From Salvia splendens (lineage: Eukaryota > Streptophyta > Magnoliopsida > Lamiales > Lamiaceae), in contig NC_056053.1 in NCBI RefSeq assembly GCF_004379255.2, positions 21,944,188 to 22,008,187 of the forward strand: a stretch of DNA of 64,000 nucleotides, read 5' to 3'. The notes below the pieces were generated by a model. The model was not told the DNA's origin. It made no database searches and was given only the letters and a program-made list of their open reading frames with translations. This document shows, piece by piece, positions 14,072 to 25,613 of the stretch (the stretch's first letter is position 1; each line of letters begins with the position of its first letter). The translations under genes were made by a program, and so were the position numbers.

Positions 14072-16191
14072 ATGACCATAATAGGTCGGCGCGTACAGAG
14101 ATTTGCAGAGCGGATGATACCGCAACTGGTTTCACCAACCGCCGCATCGCCTTTTCTACCCATTCTCAATCTACGCTCCTCCACCACCATGAGCGCCGCC
14201 GCACCTCTCGAAGCCCTTTTCAAGGAGAAAAAGGCGCTTCGCTCCAGAGTCAGGAAACAGCTCAAGTCAATGGACCCCGCCCTCAGATCTCAAGAAGGCA
14301 ATCACCAATAACCAATGCTTACATTTTTGGATGATTTTCTCTCCGTTCTGGAGAAAGATTGGATTTTGAAATGTGGGTTTTTTTGTTGATGCAGATGAGG
14401 CAATCCAGCGTGTGGTTTTGGAGGCTCCTTGGTTCAAGTCTTGTACACGACTCTGTGCTTATATCAGCTGTGCTGCTTTGAGAGAAGTTGATACTTCTAA
14501 AGTGTTGTCTGAAATCTTGAAGAATACACCCCAAGGTAGTGTGTGTGTGTGTGTGTAGGAATTGATTAAGGAGTATCATCTGCTTGAGCTGGCTTATATG
14601 TGATCTTACTTGTTCCAATTGTATTTCAAATTGCATTTTGATTCTAGGACTTTTATGGATTTAAAAAAATGAATTTTTGGTAAGTGCAGTCTGTGGTGCT
14701 ATGTGAAGCCTATTTGGTGCAATGCATGAAGCAATAATCCTTTCTTAGCATTTTGTATTATGTGATTTTGCACAATGTCACTCGTTTGGGTTGAAAAGTG
14801 GGAAGGTAGAGGTGTATGCAATGGGATAAGGGGGATTTCTTTATGAGATTGTGTGTGGTGAAATGAGTTCTAATTTGCCCGTTGTGCGATAAGATGATGA
14901 TTCGCAGGCGAGGAAGAAGCTCTATGTTCCGAGGGTGGAAGACAAGAACAGTTTCATGAGGATGCTGAACATCACTAGGATGGATGATTTGGTTGCAAAC
15001 TCAATGGATATTTTGGAACCTGAATCTTGCGATGCTGAGGGGAAGGAACGTGAAGACGGTATGTAAAGTTCCTCACTATACTAACTGTTGAACAGCATGC
15101 GTTTTTGCTTAATTTCTTTTAATTTGACAGTTATATCAAATGTTTCTTCCATGCTGTGATCGTCTTGATAAATAGGCTTAAAATGCAATGCATAGCTTTG
15201 AACTGTATGTTATACGAGAAAGGAGTTTAAGAACAGTTATGCTTGTTAGTTGGTCACTCAAAATGATCTCTGATTCTAACTAAGCTTAATTATTCATATG
15301 CAGTCATGCTTGCAGATGCACCTGTAGATTTGTTTCTTTTACCTGGTAAGGCTTCAAACCTTTTCAATTATGATTCTTCTAGGAAACCTAATGTACTGAT
15401 TCGACTAGATACCTGTTTCCATCAACATAAAGTGTAAGTACATATATTCTTTAATTTTGCAGGGCTTGCTTTTGACAAATCTGGTAGGCGCATTGGCCGC
15501 GGGGGAGGGTATGTCCCTGATTCTTGTCCTTGATATGTTGGATTTTATACGGTTATGATATCATGAATCTATGTATACTTGAAGATCTTCAGAAATTTCT
15601 AGAACCTGAAAGTAACAAATCTCAATATAGAAAGAATAATTTGCAGTAGTATTGTCATTTATTGCCTTAATGTATGATCTATTTATATTCATGTCAGAAA
15701 GATTACTGCCAAAGGCAAAAGAATACGGAGTTACATAAAAATTTAAGATTTTGATGGAGACAGCATTAAGTGCCACCATTTTGTTTTCTCTCTTAGTTTT
15801 AGCTATGATATTCTATCTTCATCAAACACATTGATGTCCATCTCCCTTTTTGTTTCTTCCGATGTTGCAATTCATATACCGAAGTTATTATGATACATTC
15901 CTCACAAAATACCAAGAGCTTGCCAAGAACCGTAAGTGGAAGAAACCTCTATTTGGTGCGTTTCTGTATCCTTTACACTCGTACATACGTTCGAAGTTTT
16001 AGCTTCTACATGTCTTTACATATACTGACACATTCATTTTGCTTTTATGTATAGTTGCTCTTTCATATTCACTGCAAATATTGGAAGATGGTGTTATACC
16101 TATCACCCCCAATGATGTCCCCATTGATGCTCTTGTCTCATCCACCGGGGTGATCCCCATTAGTCAAGCAGCCAACGAGATGCATCTGTGA
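14072..16191 (+). CDS. 5FCL: 5-formyltetrahydrofolate cyclo-ligase, mitochondrial (275 aa)
   Basis: ATP-dependent enzyme that converts 5-formyl-THF to 5,10-methenyl-THF, recycling the storage folate formed in photorespiring mitochondria. Exons: 14072-14297, 14395-14535, 14894-15058, 15304-15345, 15463-15508, 15885-15955, 16055-16191; total 828 nt, all phases close. Family motifs: LFKEKKALRSRVRKQLKSMD, APWFKSCTRLCAYISCAALR, KKLYVPRVEDKN, VDLFLLPGLAFD, the nucleotide-site motif GRIGRGGGYYD, and TPNDVPIDALVSSTGVIPIS at the end. The first ~35 residues are rich in Arg, Ser and Pro without acids (MTIIGRRVQRFAERM), as in a mitochondrial presequence. An in-frame Met further in (STTMSAAAP) could start a shorter form. 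Intron 1 begins with GC (14298-14299), since only AAG/GCAATC keeps the frame. Convergent with the receptor kinase downstream. Confidence 0.93.
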
Positions 16192-16769
16192 TGAAGGTAC
16201 AACGAGATGCATAACCACGTTTGTCCTGAGTTACTCAAACAGCATATGATACAAGGAAATTTGGAATTGTTGCTGGATAAAATGCTCTTAAACACCATGA
16301 ATGTATCACAACTCTATTTCATTTTTCCTGATTTTTACTGGATTTCATGTATTCCTACAATTTACCTATGCATTTATGATAGATTTTGTTGGTGGTCAAT
16401 TTCAGTTCTTACCAGAGACAGGTCTATTATATGAATCATAAAGGAAGATTCTTTCTTGATTTTTCCTTGTAACTTGGCATAACGGTTCTATTAGTACGGT
16501 TTCGATTCCAATATTTCGAACTGTGAACCGTCAATTAACCGACAGCTACAAACCAAAACCAGCAATAAACCACAGTTTTGATCCAAATTGTCATACGACC
16601 GGCCAAAAACCGCCGGTTTGGACACAAAACCGTAACTGCCAGTTTTAGATACATAATCAGAACTGCGAATAGGGACTAGTAGCGAAAACCAAGCCAACCA
16701 CAGATGCCATTCATTAACAATGTACAATGATTGTTGTGCAGCAAAATGCTGCATTTACTCAATAGCACT
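16192..16769. other. Convergent 3' flank between 5FCL and receptor kinase
   Basis: 3' UTR sequence of both genes. Around 16500-16660 it has many AACCG / CCGGTT motifs but no clear element boundaries. Confidence 0.5.
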
Positions 16770-19523
16770 TCAGCACTTATCTGAATAAGACTCATAGTCA
16801 CTGAGGCACGGCGATATCACTTCCCGCTCCAACAACTGCAGCACCTGCTGCATCGTCGGTCGTGCCTCAGGGTCTGCATCTGTGCATCTCGCTGCTATCT
16901 CAACCAGCACCTCCACCGTCTCCATTGTCACGTCCCTGCACCTCCTGTCGACTATATCCTCCACTCTATTCTGTGTGTTGATCCATCCCACCACATTCAA
17001 TCCCCTTTGCACGAACATTGGATCCGTTGGCCTTTTCCCCATCACCAGCTCCAGCAGCAGCACCCCAAAGCTGTACACGTCCGACTTCTCTGTTGCTCTA
17101 CCGCTCTGTAAGTACTCTGCACCGTGTTTAAAACCCCTGTATTACACATTCCCCGTAAAAGGCTCCTACTTTTATGAATTGAAACAAACCTGGAGCCAAG
17201 TAGCCGAATGTGCCTGCAACCACGGTCGTGACATGAGCATCCTCGTCCACCAGCAGCTTAGCAAGGCCGAAGTCTGACACACGGGGCTCTAGTTTTTCAT
17301 CAAGGAGGATGTTGCTCGACTTTATATCACGATGGACTATCTTCGGAGAGCAGTCATGGTGCAGATACGCCACTCCTCTAGCAGAGCCAATAGCTATCTT
17401 CATACGAGCGTTCCAGTTCAGCAGACACTCTTCATGGATATTGTCTGATCACATTGAGTGGCAAATGTTAGTAACCATATGATAAACATCGTGTTTTTTC
17501 ATTGCATTCGAACGAGGAGAGCTATACCGTGCAAGAAATAGTCCAAGCTTCCCATGGCTAAGTAGTCATATATAAGAAGCCTTGCTGTCGGGAGACGACA
17601 GTAACCTCTTAGGTTTACGAGATTTCTATGCTTGACACTGCCTAAGATCTCGATCTCTCTCTCAAACACCTGATCCGAGCCTTGTCTCGTCCCGTCAATC
17701 TTCTTTACCGCAAAAGTTCCACAGTCGTTCATAACCATTCTATATACAGTTCCAAACCCTCCAGCTCCAACGACATCTTCCTCTTCAAGAGATTCGATTT
17801 TCTCTACAAGCTCGCACGAAGGGTATGGAAGGTCACCATGGAAAGTTATGAGCTTGGCTCCTGTTACAATATCAACAAGTAGATAATAAGATATAAAAAG
17901 GATCGAAGGAATCTGATAAATTTGTTGAGGCATTTGTTCATACTTCCTTCTTGATGTACTTGTTTTTTCACTTCTGTGTAAGTTTTTGCAGCTCTCTCTT
18001 TCTTCGTCAGCAGCCAAACCCAGAGAAAACCGAGAAGGAAAATAATCCCAACGCCTAACATGGATACTGCTCCAATCACGATACCTTTGATGTAGTGAGA
18101 GGATCGCTTGTGCACTGTCGAACCTACAAGTTTGTGTTAATACTTGCTGTAAAATCCGTAAACCAGAGCTGTGTTTTTAGCGGTTGCTACTAGAAAGCAT
18201 GTGATACCTGTTGCTTCGTCACTTTCAGCATGAGGAAATACAGCCGGAAAACCAAGTGAAGTTCGACAAGGCTTGTTTACTAGTTGGCCACACAGATCTA
18301 AATTGCCAATAAACCTAAGCATAAGCATAGAACTTTAGAACAGTTTCTGAATATTGTTGGAAAAAATTCGATCTGTTTAATGATGAAGTTCGAGACGGAG
18401 GATCTTACGATTTGCTCCCAAACTTGCTTAGCACACCAACATCAGGGATTTCACCAGACAAGAAGTTTGATGACAAATTTCTGGAAAGATTGCATAAAAA
18501 ACTTTGCTGTCAACATCTCCTTGAAGCAATAGAGTGGCATGTATGACAGAATGTTATGTAACTTACAGATATGCTAGACGCGTTAAACGACCTAGAGAAG
18601 ACGGTATAGCACCTTTCAGTGTATTGCTCGATAAATCCCTATGCATCACATCACATACATACATCAATAAAGCTAGACATCAATTAAACAGATGCTACAA
18701 TCTGAAGAAAATAAGCATTGATCTTACAATATGGTCAGCATAGAAACGTTTCCAATAGTCGAAGGTATTCCTCCTTGAAAATAGTTCGCTCGAAGATACC
18801 TACACAATCTCACAATAAGGATCACTTTTTATCCCATAAGAACACCAATTCATTCCAAGAAAAACTATGTAAATCGCCAAAAAAGAGCTTCCACATTTCC
18901 ACTTACAAGGCTCTGAGTTCAGAACACTGTGCAATCTCATTAGGAATAGAGCCATGAAGACTATTCTGATGAAGTGCCCTAAATCAAACAATTCAAAACA
19001 AGCAAATTAGATAAACGAATATGCTTGTAAACTGACAATTAAAACAACAAGATTACAAGAGGGACTCTCACAGTCTCTGTAATTTGTTGAGTGCACAAAT
19101 GCTAGGGAGTATAATTCCTCCAAGCTGCATATGTGGTAGGTTTCTAAATGCACAAAAACAAAATTCCTATCAATATAAGCTGAAAATTTGATGAATGAAC
19201 ATGAATGTGAGAGCAAAAATAAGGGTTACACATACATAGATATCACTCTTTGGTCATGTGGGCTGCAAGCAATACCAGTCCAATTACAGGGAGATTCATC
19301 AATATCTTCCCAGTTACTCAGAAAGTTGTTGCTGTCATTCAAACTGGCCTTCACTTCCAACAGTGTAAGACCTAGAGAGAGAAGATCAAAAAGACTAGAT
19401 TTTTACAATGACTTTGGCGAAAGAAGATGCTATACCATCTGGAGAGAGAGCAAGAGAGGAGCCCAGCAAAAGGGCTGTTGCCAAAGCAGCTAGGAACTCC
19501 AAAATTGAAACACCCATTTTCAT
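16770..19523 (-). CDS. LRR receptor-like serine/threonine kinase, FEI/LRR-XIII type (601 aa)
   Basis: Plasma-membrane receptor kinase. Exons: 19436-19523, 19236-19371, five 72-nt LRR exons (19072-19143, 18907-18978, 18728-18799, 18567-18638, 18409-18480), 18208-18314, 17944-18123, 17528-17860, 17190-17444, 16770-17116; total 1806 nt. Order: signal peptide ([20 protein letters not shown]), LRR N-terminal cap with CNWTGIAC, five 24-residue LRRs, juxtamembrane loop, TM segment ([20 protein letters not shown]), kinase. Kinase motifs: G-loop GAGGFGTVY, Lys in FAVKKI (about K343), HRDIKSSN (about D441, an RD kinase), DFGLAKL, and APE formed across a splice junction. The catalytic set is complete, so it should be active. 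FEI1/FEI2 act in cell-wall signalling; this gene looks nearer to At5g62710 of the same subfamily (from memory), whose ligand I do not know. Confidence 0.93.
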
Positions 19524-20244
19524 TTCTGGACTCCAAATGTGAAAATCTTTACCACGTACATAAAGCTTCCAAGAATGGAATTTTTTTCACTTATTAATGT
19601 AGCACTACTTTCGTGGAAGAATTTGAATGGAAAGAGAAAAGGGGAAAGTACTTATGATGAAAAGGTTGAAGCTTTGTAGGGATGGTGGGTAGTATGATTA
19701 AAAATGTGCTTACTTCAAAAATTCATAATTATTACTTTCATTACAAGAAGTTACTAGCTGAACCAGAACACTGTATGAGAATCTGTGCAGCGAATTTGCT
19801 GGCATTTTGAGGCGCGCAAAAACTGTTTGGTAAAATGAAGAAACAAGATAGGTGTCGGGTTTTGAGATTGGGATCGGGTAGACAAATTATACGAACTCAA
19901 ACAATCATAGATAGCCCAAGATTTGTTCTTGTAAACAATAATAAAATGCTGAAGGCAACTTTCATTATGGGCAACCATCTACAAAGCTTCATCTCTAGCT
20001 AACAGTAAACTAAGAACATGCTTCTACAAAAATAGCTAAGCCAGAAATGTAACCATTATCATTGCAATGAAATTCTCAAGATAACCAAACACACAAAGGG
20101 GTGAACACTCTCAACGAGGCTATTCCAAAATTTATCGAGGTTTACTTTAAAAAATAAAGTAGCAAGTGAGTATTTATACAGGTCGGAAAAATGGATATGG
20201 GAAAATAGTGTTTAAAACCAAAATTCGGTGTGCCATGTTGCCTG
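19524..20244. other. Upstream region of the receptor kinase
   Basis: Promoter and spacer. No other gene seen. Confidence 0.5.
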
Positions 20245-20247
20245 TAA

Positions 20248-22034
20248 GAGCATCCGCAATAGCGGACGTCGGGGCAGACGTCCGCTATTGCGGTCGGACG
20301 TCCCGGCGGACGTCCCAATTTTTGTTTTTTTTAAACTCTATATATAAGGCTCGTTGCACTTCATTTCATTCGCACTTTCTCTCTCTCTACTTTCATTTCT
20401 TGCGAAGATAAATGGAGCATGACAGTGATTCTCCCGCCATGAGCGATTCACAAACGCCGAAGTTCCCCGTTGGAGGTGGGGGAAACGCCGGCGGAACTGC
20501 AGGGATGCCCCAAATGATGCCCCAAATGCCAGCGATAATGGGCGGGTACTATAATATGTGCCCTTGGATGGTACCCCAAATGCCCTGGGGGAGTGGAGGG
20601 ACAGTGCCCCAAATGCCTCAAGGGTAGTGGAGGGACGGTGCCCCAAATGATGCCCGTGATGGGGGGAATGATGCCCGGTATGATACAGGACATGCCTGCT
20701 GCTGCAGGAGCAGCAGAGTGGGGGTCCCTCAATCGCCTGGGGACAATGTGTGTCGCCCATACATGGATTTATTGTCTAGTGATTCATAGAGTACTCCACT
20801 TGAGACTCAGTTCACCGTCATTGAGACTTTCTCTTTGGAGGAGTTGGTGATATCTCCGGTCAGGGAGTCTCCCACTGAGATACCACCAGCGGTAGGAAAG
20901 TCGAAGAAGAAGGGCAAAGGGAAGGGCAAGGGCAAGGGCACTAGTGAGTCCTCGTGTGTCCTCATCGACGAGGGGGGGTGGCGGACGAGGGAGAGGAGGA
21001 GGAGGAGGAGGAGGCCGGCGAGGGAAAGAGGACCGTCTGGAGCGAGGCGAGTGCGTCGCCCTGGCAAAGGAATGGATTAGTATAGTCGAGGATCCCTACA
21101 TCGGGGCTAGCCCGGCAGGTGGGAGGACTCACGATGGAGAGCAATGCCGGAAACAGTGGGAGCGGCTGAGGAGATCGTTCACCCGATTTACCGGCATCTA
21201 CGAAAACAACGTCCGTACGGCAACCAGCGGCATGTCCATGGAGGATGTGAAGAGTTTGTCCATGCAGCAGTTCATCGACAAGAAGAAGAAGTTCGGCGTC
21301 TTCAAATATTGGGATGTCAATCTTGTGCTGCAAGATTCCGCCAAGTTTTTTGCGGGTGTTGAAGCTGGCTGGCCGAAGCGGGTGAAGCTCAACTCCTCCG
21401 GCGAGTACAGCAGCAGTGCCGATTCCCACGACCTCCCCGATGCGGACGGTTAGGGGAAGCGCCAGCGGGTCCCACGAGGTCCAATCGGCAGCTCCTAGCC
21501 AGGACAATGCCGAACTCACCCACCTCGCGCGCATGCAGCACAATCATACTTTACTCGACACCATAGAAAAGTGGCGGGAGGCGACTGACCCCTTATACAA
21601 GGAGATGTTGAAGGGGGTCATCGACAGTATGAGGCGCGAGTTGGGTCTCGCACCCCTGCCCGGGAGTGACGGCAGGTCTGGCCAAGGGGACGACGAGGAG
21701 TGAGGCGGGGGCCGCGTGTGTCGAAGTTTTTGGATGTTTTTTAAATTTGAACTATGTATTTTTTTAACTATATATTTTTTTTATTTAATCGTGTATGTTT
21801 TTTTAAAATAAATTTGAACTATGTATTCATGTCGAAATTTTAATTCCGTAAAATTGCATATTTGTGAATTTGTGAATTTTTATTATTGGGATGTCCGTCG
21901 GGATGTCCTTGGGGATGTCCACTGTTATATAGTGGAATGTCCTTATGACGTGGCAGTGTTGTGGGATGTCCTTATGACGTGGCAGGAGGTGTTTGGAATG
22001 TCGGTCGGGACATTCGTTCCTATTGTGGATGCTT
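20248..22034 (+). mobile_element. PIF/Harbinger element carrying only ORF1
   Basis: About 1.79 kb. Left end GAGCATCCGCAATAG, right end the inverse of CTATTGTGGATGCTT; flanked by TAA at 20245-20247 and 22035-22037, the Harbinger target. Both subterminal regions carry GGACGTCC / GGGATGTCC repeats. It holds an ORF1-type gene but no DDE transposase, so it would depend on a transposase in trans. Confidence 0.85.
20412..21703 (+). pseudogene. Harbinger ORF1 (SANT/Myb-like, NAM-associated domain), broken
   Basis: DNA-binding partner of Harbinger transposase; plant copies are often mislabelled GST-T3-like or NAM-like. The frame opens at 20412 (MEHDSDSPAMSD), runs through a Met/Pro/Gly-rich repeat (MPQMMPQMP) and stops at 20625-20627. 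It resumes with a KGKGKGKGKG basic run (about 20880-20940), shifts frame in the GA-rich stretch near 20980, and continues with the conserved core (ECVALAKEWISIVEDP, REQ-like HDGEQCRKQWERLRRSF, KKKFGVFKYWDV). A further shift near 21450 joins the C-terminal coiled part (TIEKWREATDPLYKEMLKGV) that ends at 21701-21703. With one stop and two shifts it cannot give one product. Confidence 0.75.
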
Positions 22035-22037
22035 TAA

Positions 22038-23219
22038 GCCACCTAGTCGGTGACCCTCGTCTTTGATGTCACATTTAAAAAAAACTAATCACACTTTCTC
22101 TCTCTTCATTATTACTCCAATTTTCTTTTTTTTTCTCTTGCATAAATATATTAAAACCCTGTATCATTCTCAAGTTAGTATCAATAATTGAATATGTCGA
22201 GAACGCATACAATGCTCAGCGGAGCTACCAACAGAGAGAATGTAGAGATATACGAAGAATACCATATTTCAGCACTTAGAATTCTCATGTTGTACATATT
22301 CCATATTTAAAGGGCTTACATTGCTCTAGCTGGCTTCTTCAACCGCTCTCAATACTTTTTAACAACTTCTGTAAAGCTAAGTAATAGTAATTTGTAGTAA
22401 CTGTTAAGCATATTGGATGCTTAATGAATAAAATAGAAAGTTAGGGACTGAAGTGCAATAAGTCATCTTTTGAATTCTGTTATGAAACTCTTGGCTCATA
22501 AACGTCGACACTCGCACACCAATTAGAGTCTCAAGCTCTATTCCAGATTAGGGAGAGAGGAGAGAACGAGCTGTACATTTTCTCGCTGTTCAAGAACCAA
22601 GTAGAGTTCTTGCAGTTGAGTGTGTTGCTTCTTGAATGTACTTGGTTCGCCTGAGTGAAGTTTGTTTGCTATTTTCATTCCAAAGGCAGCAAGATCATTG
22701 TGTATTTTCCTGCTTGAATGTTGAACGGATCATACTCATGAGACAAGGTCATCCCAATCTAGCAGGGAAGCATATCAATCACTATCCAGTACACTAAGAT
22801 GTTGCAAATAACTCATGTTTCCTTTCACGCAGAAGATTTTAATGATGATTAAAAATTGGGGCTACCCAACCTCTTAATAGAAGCAGGCCACATGAAACAT
22901 AAGAAACAAAATGGAATGAATACTCCAACCTCTATTTGATCCACATCATCAAACACCCTAGCACACTTGCCTAATTTTTATACTACTATTAATTAGTACT
23001 AGTATATGTTTCAGAGAAAGCAGATCAACGCTGCAATAATACACATTTAGATTTAACACCAAAAAAATACAAAATCCAAGCATATTCGTACAATTCTAAC
23101 ACTGGTGAAACAAATAAACTACATCGTTTGCAAATTATCCTCATTTCAGCTCATCCCTTCCAACAATATAATCTTGGTACGGCTTAAAACTTCTTTGAAA
23201 TTCTAAGTCTTGTTTTTTT
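22038..23219. other. Spacer with possible LTR-like remnant
   Basis: No gene recognised. A stretch around 22390-22730 (beginning TGTTAAGCATATTGGATGC, with GGGACTGAAGTGCAATAAG) resembles Copia LTR sequence, but I could not find paired ends or a target duplication. Confidence 0.3.
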
Positions 23220-23680
23220 TTAAGTTCGAAACATTTCCAATTCCGTTGGCCCATAAACATCAGTGCTATCATCAAAATCCAATTCTATTGGGCAACCCAC
23301 ATCAAATATCTCTTTCCCTACCATATCCTTACCAAGATCACAAGCAAGGTCTTGGCTTCTCCTAAAGAAATGAGTTGAAAATATGTTTTTCTCACATCCA
23401 CGTTTTGAAATATCCATTCTTGATGGACTTTGCACGAAGGAAGACGGATTATGACAAGATAACTTCAGTTTCTGGATATGATTGCTCATATCTTCAGTAT
23501 CATCTGCAAGAGAAACAGAATCATGTTGAGGTCTGACATCTGAGCTTGAAATGTGTTCCTGAGCAACCTCCACAACCTTATCACATAAAATTTTGAATTG
23601 AGAATGAGATGAAAAAGCTTCTGGATCTTCACCGTACAACTGGCTTTCCTCTTTAAGGTCATACTCACAGAGGTCATTAA

Positions 23681-25593
23681 GAGCATGCGTAACGCCATGG
23701 GCCGGGCCGCAAATCGCGAGTCCCGGCCCGTCCCATGCATTACACGGAAGGCCGGCACGGCTCAGGCCCGTCCCGGGGCAGCGTTCCCGGCCTGGGGAGC
23801 GTCCCGTGTCACGGCCCGGGACGGCGTTGCACGGTGACGGGCCGCAACTGGCGAGTCCCTGCCCAGCGTTACACGGTCCTCGGGCCGGGCCGCAACCAAA
23901 TTTTTTTTTTATTTTAAATTCGAAAATTTTTTCTATAAATACTACTCCATTTTCATACACATTCAACTTCAAATCTCTTCCTAGAATTCGAAAAAATGCC
24001 TCCTCGTCAAAGAATATTCGAAGATCAATTGACCCGAGTGTTAGGAGAGGCGGTACCGGCAATCCAAGAAGAAATGAACAACGAAGTTGAACGCTTCCAA
24101 GCTGCTATTCAAGCTTGGAACGAACAACGAACCCGGGAACCACGTACCCGGATGTATATTCACCGAGACCGTGAACAAGCTGCCTTGCGGCTTTTCACGG
24201 ATTATTTCTCTAGAGATCCGCGATGGAGTGATCAGATGTTCCGTCGCCGGTTCCGGATGCGGAGGCCTTTATTCATACGCATTGTCAACGCCGTTGTAGC
24301 TCGTGACCCGTATTTCTGCCAAACTACCGATGCTGTGGGCCGGGAAAGTATATCGACGTTGCAGAAATGCACGTCTGCCATTCGTCAACTCGCTTACGGA
24401 ACTACATCAGATATGTTCGATGAGTATCTCCATGTAAGCGAGCCTACTGGACGGGAGTCCCTCGCTAGATTCTGTCGGGCAGTCGTCGAAGCATTCAAGG
24501 ATACGTACTTGAGAAAGCCAACGACCGACGACGTTAGCAAGTTGGTCGACATGCACGAGCGGGCCCACGGCTTCCCGGGGATGCTTGGAAGCATCGACTG
24601 TATGCACTGGCAGTGGAAGAATTGTCCAACGGCTTGGAGAGGACAATACACTAGCGGGCACAAGGGCACACATCCCACGATTGCGTTGGAGGCCGTTGCC
24701 GATTGCAGATTGTGGATCTGGCATGCCTACTTTGGTGTCGCGGGGTCCAACAACGACCTCAATGTGTTGAACGAGTCTCCATTGTTCAACGACTTGTGTG
24801 CTGGGCGAGCACCGAACGTAGAGTTCACGGCCAACCACCGTCGGTATAGTATGGGGTACTATCTGGCAGACGGGATCTACCCTCGATGGCCCGTGTTCGT
24901 GAAGACTATCACAGCTCCGACAACCGATCGGAGGGCAATGTTTGCCCAAAGGCAAGAGGCGGCTCGGAAAGATGTCGAGCGTGCATTCGGAGTCCTCCAA
25001 GCGCGGTGGGCTATCGTGAAGGGAGCGGCCCGTGGTTGGCAGCGGTCAAACATCGCCGACACAATGTATGCATGTATCATAATGCATAACATGATCGTTG
25101 AGGACGAACAAGATAACGTCACTTTGTGGAGCGACGATCCGCTCGCCAGCACCGGGAGTAACTACGTTGTCACCGAGCCGCCCGTGCAGGGCCTTCCTCA
25201 CGACATCCGCAATGTCATGGCTCGTTCAGCTGCGATGCGCCAAGAGGAACAACACACTCGCCTCCAAGCCGATCTAATCGAAGAAATTTGGACTCGCAAC
25301 AACGTTTTCCAGCATTGACGTTATGTTTTTATGTATTTTATTTTCAGTTTGAAAATTTATATGTTGTAATTTTGCAGTATTCGATGAAATTAAATTTTCC
25401 GTGTTATAAATTTTCAGTGTTTTTTATTTTACTTTCAAAATAGGCTGGAGTTGTGAATAGTGTCGTTTATTAGTTGCGGCCCGGGCCGCAACCTGCAGGG
25501 TTACAGCAGTTGGGGCCTGGGCCGCAACTGTAGAAGAATGATGACGTGGAGGGGACTTGGGGCCGGAAATGGGGACGGGGTTACTGATGCCCT
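23681..25593 (+). mobile_element. PIF/Harbinger element with intact transposase
   Basis: About 1.91 kb. Ends GAGCATGCGTAACGCC and the inverse of GGGGTTACTGATGCCCT; TAA on both sides (23678-23680, 25594-25596). GC-rich subterminal repeats (GGCCCGGGCC, GGGCCGCAAC) at both ends. One gene, the transposase; no ORF1 in this copy. Low divergence of its ORF suggests a recent insertion. Confidence 0.9.
23996..25318 (+). CDS. PIF/Harbinger DDE transposase (440 aa, HARBI1-like nuclease)
   Basis: Cuts and joins element ends at TWA targets, normally with the ORF1 protein as nuclear/DNA-binding partner. Uninterrupted from MPPRQRIFEDQL to NNVFQH. N-terminal helix-turn-helix part (MFRRRFRMRRPLFIRI, a family hallmark), then the catalytic core: first Asp in GSIDCMHW (about D201), second Asp in GSNNDLNVL (about D254), Glu in DVERAFGVLQARW (about E328), with YYLADGIYPRWPVFVK between. 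All three acidic residues are present, so the enzyme may be active. A poly-A-like context and a TATAAATAC at 23933-23941 precede the start. Length is normal for the family (about 400-450). Confidence 0.93.
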   Translation: MPPRQRIFEDQLTRVLGEAVPAIQEEMNNEVERFQAAIQAWNEQRTREPRTRMYIHRDREQAALRLFTDYFSRDPRWSDQMFRRRFRMRRPLFIRIVNAVVARDPYFCQTTDAVGRESISTLQKCTSAIRQLAYGTTSDMFDEYLHVSEPTGRESLARFCRAVVEAFKDTYLRKPTTDDVSKLVDMHERAHGFPGMLGSIDCMHWQWKNCPTAWRGQYTSGHKGTHPTIALEAVADCRLWIWHAYFGVAGSNNDLNVLNESPLFNDLCAGRAPNVEFTANHRRYSMGYYLADGIYPRWPVFVKTITAPTTDRRAMFAQRQEAARKDVERAFGVLQARWAIVKGAARGWQRSNIADTMYACIIMHNMIVEDEQDNVTLWSDDPLASTGSNYVVTEPPVQGLPHDIRNVMARSAAMRQEEQHTRLQADLIEEIWTRNNVFQH

Positions 25594-25613
25594 TAATAGC
25601 TTTTAGAAAATAA

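Noticed and set aside
14536..14560. (GT)n tract as the site of an aberrant splice in 5FCL
   Set aside because: Using the acceptor after GATAAG (14893) with the normal donor AAG/GTAGTG restores frame and gives the family-like DSQARKKLYVP, so no unusual splice is needed.
20962..21543. 193-codon minus-strand ORF
   Set aside because: Antisense of the GC-rich ORF1 core; the plus strand carries the family motifs.
22388..22730. Solo LTR
   Set aside because: LTR-like wording but no matching TG...CA ends or target duplication could be fixed.
24407..25000. 197-codon minus-strand ORF inside the transposase
   Set aside because: Shadow of the intact DDE transposase.
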